Shown in pieces: positions 59,958-64,000 of a DNA stretch of 64,000 nucleotides (positions are counted from its first letter, which is position 1; each line of letters begins with the position of its first letter). The notes beneath the pieces were generated by a model. It made no database searches. It worked only from the letters and a program-made list of their open reading frames with translations, and was not told where the DNA came from. The position numbers and the translations under genes were made by a program. This DNA is from DASQPR01 sp963831705 (lineage in GTDB: Bacteria > Actinomycetota > Actinomycetes > Mycobacteriales > Micromonosporaceae), in NCBI GenBank assembly GCA_963831705.1, contig CAWHRE010000010.1, positions 496,001 through 560,000 of the forward strand, read 5' to 3'.

Positions 59958-60681
59958 GCCCGCGGCTTCGCAAACGCTGCGTTGAGCGCGTTTGCCGTAC
60001 AGGCGTTGGCGAGGCAATGCAGCCCGTAGAGGCTCTCGATCGTACGCAGGATCGAGTAGCGGTCGACCTTCTGCGGGTACGTACCGGCGACGACCTGCTG
60101 GCCGTACAGGACGCATAGGCACTCATGTTCGCCTTGAGCCACGCGTCTCCGGTCGCCACGTCGCAGTCGTGCATGTCATGGCACAGATTCGGGGTGACGA
60201 ACGAGACCGTGTCCGCCTTCGGCACGTTCGTGAAGTCCATCCACGGCGCGTGCTTGCGGGCAAATTTCCCGTTCGTGCAGCCGGTGTAGCCCGCGTGCGG
60301 CAGGCTTTCCGCATAGCCGGTGAACGTTCGGCCGGATGCGACGAGCTGCGTTGCCAGATTCGGTTTGTCGAACGACTTCGGGCAATCGTCGGTGGTGACG
60401 CCGAGCGTGGATCCGGCGAACAGCGCCAGGTAATTCGGTTGGCTCGGGTGCGTCTCCGCGTACGCGTTCGGGAACGTCGCGCCGTGCCGCGCAAGCGTGG
60501 CGAAGTAGGGCGCCGAGGTGGTCAACGACGTCGGTGAATCGTTCTCGTCCACGACGATCACAATGTGCGCCGGCGGAACCGCAATCTTTGCCACCGGGCG
60601 CTTTGATGGCGTCGGAGTCGGTGTCGGGTAGCGGGCCCTGATTCGCCGGACCGTACTTCGCGCTTCGTCCACGATGAACAC
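59954..60681 (-). pseudogene. Phosphoesterase (acid phosphatase-like), internally deleted
   Basis: Remnant of a secreted phosphoesterase-family gene. The first part includes AHIVIVVDENDSPTSLTTSA, YAETHPSQPNYLALFAGSTL and DCPKSFDKPNLATQLVASG. After WLKANMSAYA the frame breaks near 60110, and the other frame continues with LYGQQVVAGTYPQKVDRYSI and LRTIESLYGLHCLANAC to the stop at 59954. Family members have about 25 residues here, including the metal-binding T-F-D-E-D segment, which are missing. No signal peptide is visible, so the 5' end may also be lost. Unlike the breaks near 21-29 kb, this looks like a genuine deletion. Confidence 0.75.
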
Positions 60682-60698
60682 AACGAGGTCCGGAAAAC

Positions 60699-60740
60699 TG
60701 AGGTACGGGTGCCGATTTCGAGATCAGCACCCGTACCTCA
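60699..60740 (-). terminator. Intrinsic terminator of hup
   Basis: A 14-bp perfect stem (TGAGGTACGGGTGC at 60699-60712, complement at 60727-60740) with a 14-base loop. On the minus strand it is followed by GTTTTCC, a short T run. It begins 15 bases after the HU stop codon. Confidence 0.85.
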
Positions 60741-60754
60741 TCGAACGTGTCCGT

Positions 60755-61381
60755 CTAGCGTGCGGCCTTCTTGGCGGGCGCCTTCTTGGCGACCGTCTTG
60801 GCCGGCGCCTTCTTGGCAGCAGCCTTGGACGCGGTGGACTTCGCCGCGACGGTGGACTTCGCCGCGGTCGTCTTCTTGACCACGGCTGCCTTCTTGACGA
60901 CGGCCTTCTTCGCCGGCGCCGTCTTGGCGGGAGCGGTCTTGCGCGCGGTCGTCTTCGCCGCAGTGGTCTTCTTCGCGGTCGCGGTCGCCGGCGACGACTT
61001 CTTGGCCGCCGTGGCGGTCTTCGTGGCGGTGGTGGCCTTCGCGGCAGGACGGGCGGCGGTCGTCTTGACCGCCGCCTTCTTGGCCGGGGCTGCCGGCTTC
61101 GGCGCCTTGCCCGTTGCCACCATCTCCTTGAAGCCGGCTCCCGCGCGGAACGCCGGAACCGCCGTCTTCTTCACCTTCACTGCCTCACCGGTACGCGGGT
61201 TGCGTGCCATGCGAGCGGCGCGGGTGCGCTTCTCGAAGACACCGAATCCGGTGATGGAGACCTTGTCGCCCTTGGTAACCACGGCTTGGATCTCGGCGAG
61301 CACCGCGTCGAGCGCGACGGTTGCCGACTTCTTCTCTCCAAGACGAACCGCGAGCGCATCGATCAGCTCGGCCTTATTCAC
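60755..61381 (-). CDS. hupB: HU-type nucleoid protein with Lys/Ala-rich tail
   Basis: A 208-residue HU protein of the actinobacterial HupB type. The HU domain (1-90) is complete: VNKAELIDALAVRLGEKKSA, GFGVFEKRTRAARMARNPRT and KKTAVPAFRAGAGFKEMV. The C-terminal half is a histone-H1-like tail of Lys, Ala, Thr and Pro (APAKKAVVKKAAVVKKTTAA). Such tails bind DNA and can be acetylated in mycobacteria. The GTG at 61381 is the standard start. Monocistronic, with its own terminator. Confidence 0.96.
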   Translation of the reverse strand: MNKAELIDALAVRLGEKKSATVALDAVLAEIQAVVTKGDKVSITGFGVFEKRTRAARMARNPRTGEAVKVKKTAVPAFRAGAGFKEMVATGKAPKPAAPAKKAAVKTTAARPAAKATTATKTATAAKKSSPATATAKKTTAAKTTARKTAPAKTAPAKKAVVKKAAVVKKTTAAKSTVAAKSTASKAAAKKAPAKTVAKKAPAKKAAR

Positions 61382-61515
61382 GAGTTCCTCCCGTACACAA
61401 CTGATGGCCATTTGTGGCCATTCTGCGCGCACGTTATGCCCAATGCACCGCAGATTCAATCATCAGGCACAAACTTTCCGTTGTGTCGTAAGAGGTCCAC
61501 GTCGAATTAATAAGG

Positions 61516-62112
61516 TCAAGCCACCGCTACAACGGGCCAAAACGGCTCTCTGGTTGCTTCGTACGCCGCGATTTCGGCTTCCGCCCGAAGCGTCAGATCG
61601 ATGTCGTCCAGGCCCTCCAGCAAGCGCGTTTGCGCAAAATCGTCCAGTGGAAAGGATTCCGTCACGCCGCCGCCGCTAACCGTCTTCGTCGCGACATCGA
61701 CGGTGATCGGCTCACTCGGATCGGCTTCCACGGCCGCCCAGAGTTTTTCGATCGCGCTGGCCGGAAGTTCGACCGGGACGAGACCCTCCTTGAGCGAGTT
61801 CCCCTTGAAGATGTCGCCGAAACTCGGTGCGATGACGGCTCGGAATCCGTAATCCCGGAGCGCCCAGACCGCGTGCTCGCGCGACGATCCGGTACCGAAC
61901 TCGGCGCCCGCGATCAATACCGTGGCGCCGTCGTAACGGTCGTTGTTGAGTACGAAATTCGGATCGTTATCGCGCCAGGCCCGAAACAGACCGTCCTCGA
62001 AACCGGTTTTGGTGATCCGCTTCAGATATACGGCCGGGATGATCTGGTCCGTGTCTACATCGGAACGGCGGAGTGGAACGGCCGTACCGGTGAGGGTCTT
62101 CACTGCTTCCAT
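61516..62112 (-). CDS. leuD: 3-isopropylmalate dehydratase small subunit
   Basis: A 198-residue LeuD, partner of LeuC in leucine synthesis. AVPLRRSDVDTDQIIPAVYL starts the family core; GAEFGTGSSREHAVWALRDY and VIAPSFGDIFKGNSLKEGLV follow. It starts 25 bases after leuC. Length normal. Confidence 0.97.
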   Translation of the reverse strand: MEAVKTLTGTAVPLRRSDVDTDQIIPAVYLKRITKTGFEDGLFRAWRDNDPNFVLNNDRYDGATVLIAGAEFGTGSSREHAVWALRDYGFRAVIAPSFGDIFKGNSLKEGLVPVELPASAIEKLWAAVEADPSEPITVDVATKTVSGGGVTESFPLDDFAQTRLLEGLDDIDLTLRAEAEIAAYEATREPFWPVVAVA

Positions 62113-62137
62113 CGGATTCTCCTGCTTAGACGAGCGG

Positions 62138-63547
62138 TCAGTTCAAGTCGGCGGGCGTGGCGAACCGGCCGGTGACCGCGGTGGCGGCGGCGACCTGCGG
62201 CGATACGAGGTGGGTACGCGAACCCTTTCCCTGCCGACCTTCGAAGTTCCGGTTCGAGGTCGAGGCGGCTCGCTGGCCGACCGCGACCGTGTCCGGGTTC
62301 ATGCCCAGGCACATCGAGCACCCGGCAAAACGCCACTCGGCACCGGCATCCGTGAAGATCTGGTCGAGGCCCTCGGCCATCGCGCGTTCCCGCACCGCCG
62401 CCGAGCCCGGCACCACCAGCATCCGTACGCCGTCGGCCACCTTCCGGCCACGAAGCACGTCCGCTGCCGCACGCAGATCCTCGATCCGGCCGTTCGTGCA
62501 GGAGCCGACGAACACGACGTCCACCGGGATGTCCCGCATCGGCGTGCCCGGAGCGAGATCCATGTACGCGAGCGCCCGCTCGGCCGCGCCACGCGCCGCC
62601 TCGTCGTTCATCGAGGCCGGATCCGGCACCACGCCGTCCAGCGCAACGCCCTGGCCCGGGTTGGTGCCCCACGTGACGAACGGTCGGACCGCGCTGGCGT
62701 CCACCGTGATCTCGGCGTCGAACACGGCGCCTTCGTCGGTCACGAGCGTCCGCCAGTAGTCCAGTGCCGCGTCCCAGTTCGCACCGGTCGGCGCGTACTG
62801 ACGGCCCTTCATGTATGCGAACGTGGTGTTGTCCGGCGCGATCATGCCGGCCTTCGCACCCCACTCGATCGACATGTTCGCGATCGTCATGCGGCCTTCC
62901 ATGGACAACGCCCGGATCGCGCTGCCCCGGTATTCCACGACGTGACCGCGCCCCGCGCCCGTACCGACCTGGGTGATCAGTGCCAGCACCAGATCCTTGG
63001 CGGTGACGCCCGGCTGCAGCTCACCTTCGATGTTGACGGCCATCGTCTTCGGCCGGTCCTGCGGCAGCGTCTGCGTCGCGAGGACGTGCTCGACCTGGCT
63101 CGTGCCGATGCCGAACGCCAGCGCGCCGAAGGCGCCGTGGGTGGACGTGTGCGAGTCGCCGCACACGATCGTCATGCCGGGCTGGGTCAGGCCGATCTGC
63201 GGGCCGAGTACGTGCACGACGCCCTGTTCCGGGTCGCCGAGCGAGTGGATCCGCACGCCGAACTCCGCGCAGTTGCTCCGGAGCGCCTCGATCTGCGTAC
63301 GCGAGATCGGGTCTTCGATCCTCAGCAACGTGGTCGTGGGCGTGTTGTGGTCCTCGGTCGCGATCGTCAGATCGGGACGGCGCACCTTCCTTCCGGTCAA
63401 CCGCAGGCCTTCGAACGCCTGCGGGCTCGTCACCTCGTGGACGAGGTGGAGGTCGACGTAGAGAAGATCGGGTTCACCTGCCGCCGATCGGACGACATGT
63501 GCGTCCCAGACCTTCTCCGCGAGTGTGCGTGGTACTGCTCCCACCAT
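62138..63547 (-). CDS. leuC: 3-isopropylmalate dehydratase large subunit
   Basis: A 469-residue LeuC, an aconitase-family [4Fe-4S] enzyme. TLAEKVWDAHVV, DLHLVHEVTSPQAFEGLR and CGDSHTSTHGAFGALAFGIG are present; cluster ligands are Cys in CGDSHT, and in FVGSCTNGRIEDL and GCSMCLGMN. Divergent from the IclR-type regulator across only 37 bases, where its operator is expected. Confidence 0.97.
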   Translation of the reverse strand: MVGAVPRTLAEKVWDAHVVRSAAGEPDLLYVDLHLVHEVTSPQAFEGLRLTGRKVRRPDLTIATEDHNTPTTTLLRIEDPISRTQIEALRSNCAEFGVRIHSLGDPEQGVVHVLGPQIGLTQPGMTIVCGDSHTSTHGAFGALAFGIGTSQVEHVLATQTLPQDRPKTMAVNIEGELQPGVTAKDLVLALITQVGTGAGRGHVVEYRGSAIRALSMEGRMTIANMSIEWGAKAGMIAPDNTTFAYMKGRQYAPTGANWDAALDYWRTLVTDEGAVFDAEITVDASAVRPFVTWGTNPGQGVALDGVVPDPASMNDEAARGAAERALAYMDLAPGTPMRDIPVDVVFVGSCTNGRIEDLRAAADVLRGRKVADGVRMLVVPGSAAVRERAMAEGLDQIFTDAGAEWRFAGCSMCLGMNPDTVAVGQRAASTSNRNFEGRQGKGSRTHLVSPQVAAATAVTGRFATPADLN

Positions 63548-63584
63548 CTGGACATCCTAAAGTTTGGGAGGTATGTTTCGCTGT

Positions 63585-64000
63585 ATGGGACACAGTATGA
63601 GCGGCGTTGGCGTTCTCGACAAGGCCATCGTCATCTTGGGGGCTTGCGTCGACGGCGCCAGCCTCGCAGAACTGGTTGAGCGAACGAAATTGCCGCGGGC
63701 AACGGCGCACCGGCTTGCACAGGCACTCGAGATCCATCGAATGCTGGTACGGGACCCGCAAGGCCGCTGGCGTCCAGGCCCCCGCCTGGGCGAGCTCGCG
63801 AATGCTGCTCCCGATGTGCTCCTTACCGCAGCCGAGCCGATGATCGCCGCATTGCGGGACGCCACCGGCGAAAGCGCCCAACTCTACCTACGCCGGGCCG
63901 ACGAGCGCATTTGCGTCGCCGCCGCCGAGCGCGCCAGCGGGCTGCGCGACACGGTACCGGTCGGATCGGTGCTCCCGATGGTCGCCGGATCGGCCGCGCA
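63585..64000 (+). CDS. IclR-family regulator (NdgR/LtbR-like), partial
   Basis: At least 138 residues, cut by the window end. The winged helix-turn-helix reads GVGVLDKAIVILGACVDGAS, LAELVERTKLPRATAHRLAQ and ALEIHRMLVRDPQGRWRPGP; the ligand domain starts at about residue 80. An IclR regulator divergent from leuCD is the actinobacterial NdgR/LtbR arrangement controlling leucine (and nitrogen-related) genes. The start at 63585 fits the family; an in-frame ATG at 63573 is possible. Confidence 0.9.
   Translation, partial: MGHSMSGVGVLDKAIVILGACVDGASLAELVERTKLPRATAHRLAQALEIHRMLVRDPQGRWRPGPRLGELANAAPDVLLTAAEPMIAALRDATGESAQLYLRRADERICVAAAERASGLRDTVPVGSVLPMVAGSAA

Overview
The window is high-GC actinobacterial chromosome. 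The gene order is the conserved actinobacterial core run that in Mycobacterium tuberculosis corresponds to Rv2894c-Rv2927c followed by Rv2965c-Rv2989 (xerC, dprA, comM-like, yraN, DUF2469, rnhB, lepB, rplS, trmD, rimM, KH protein, rpsP, ffh, glnD, glnB, amt, ftsY, smc, mutM, rnc, sepIVA-like; then coaD, rsmD, recG, DAK protein, rpmB, thiL, ddl, gpsA, cofC, ppk, mutT1, hup, leuD, leuC, iclR). GTG starts and 1- or 4-base stop/start overlaps are common. cofC implies coenzyme F420 synthesis. I cannot place the organism below class; it is not an obvious Streptomyces or Mycobacterium.

Layout. 0-6.3 kb: yraN, dprA, comM-like ATPase, xerC, a class V aminotransferase, an M23-family protein. 6.3-12 kb: a small membrane protein, DUF2469, rnhB, two tandem signal peptidases, and the rplS/trmD/rimM/khpA/rpsP translation cluster. 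12-17.6 kb is accessory: a cysteine hydrolase, a two-gene membrane module with two identical palindromic operators, an archaeal/eukaryotic-type prolyl-tRNA synthetase, a class II CPD photolyase and an amidohydrolase. 17.7-31 kb: ffh, amt-glnB-glnD, ftsY and smc, with DUF899, HAD and phosphotransferase genes. 31-36 kb is a second accessory island: a PelF-like glycosyltransferase overlapping a GH114 lipoprotein, facing a secreted metallophosphatase. 36-50 kb is mostly core genes. 50.2-52.6 kb is an AAA+ ATPase overlapping a TPR-membrane protein. 52.6-64 kb: PLP enzyme, gpsA, plsC, cofC, ppk, mutT1, a broken phosphoesterase, hup, leuDC and the start of an IclR regulator.

The signals I find most unusual are: (1) a roughly 29-bp repeat present four times in the first 15.2 kb, each copy carrying two DnaA-box-like TGTGGA cores exactly 19 bp apart; (2) the PelF-like/GH114 pair with a possible three-helix leader element upstream; (3) the AAA+/TPR-membrane pair; (4) the twin-operator membrane module; and (5) a dense cluster of single-base frame breaks in amt, glnB, glnD, the phosphotransferase gene and smc. 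The last is more likely sequence error than real gene decay, because full length and conserved motifs are preserved across alternating frames. No tRNA, rRNA, CRISPR array, prophage or insertion sequence was recognised.
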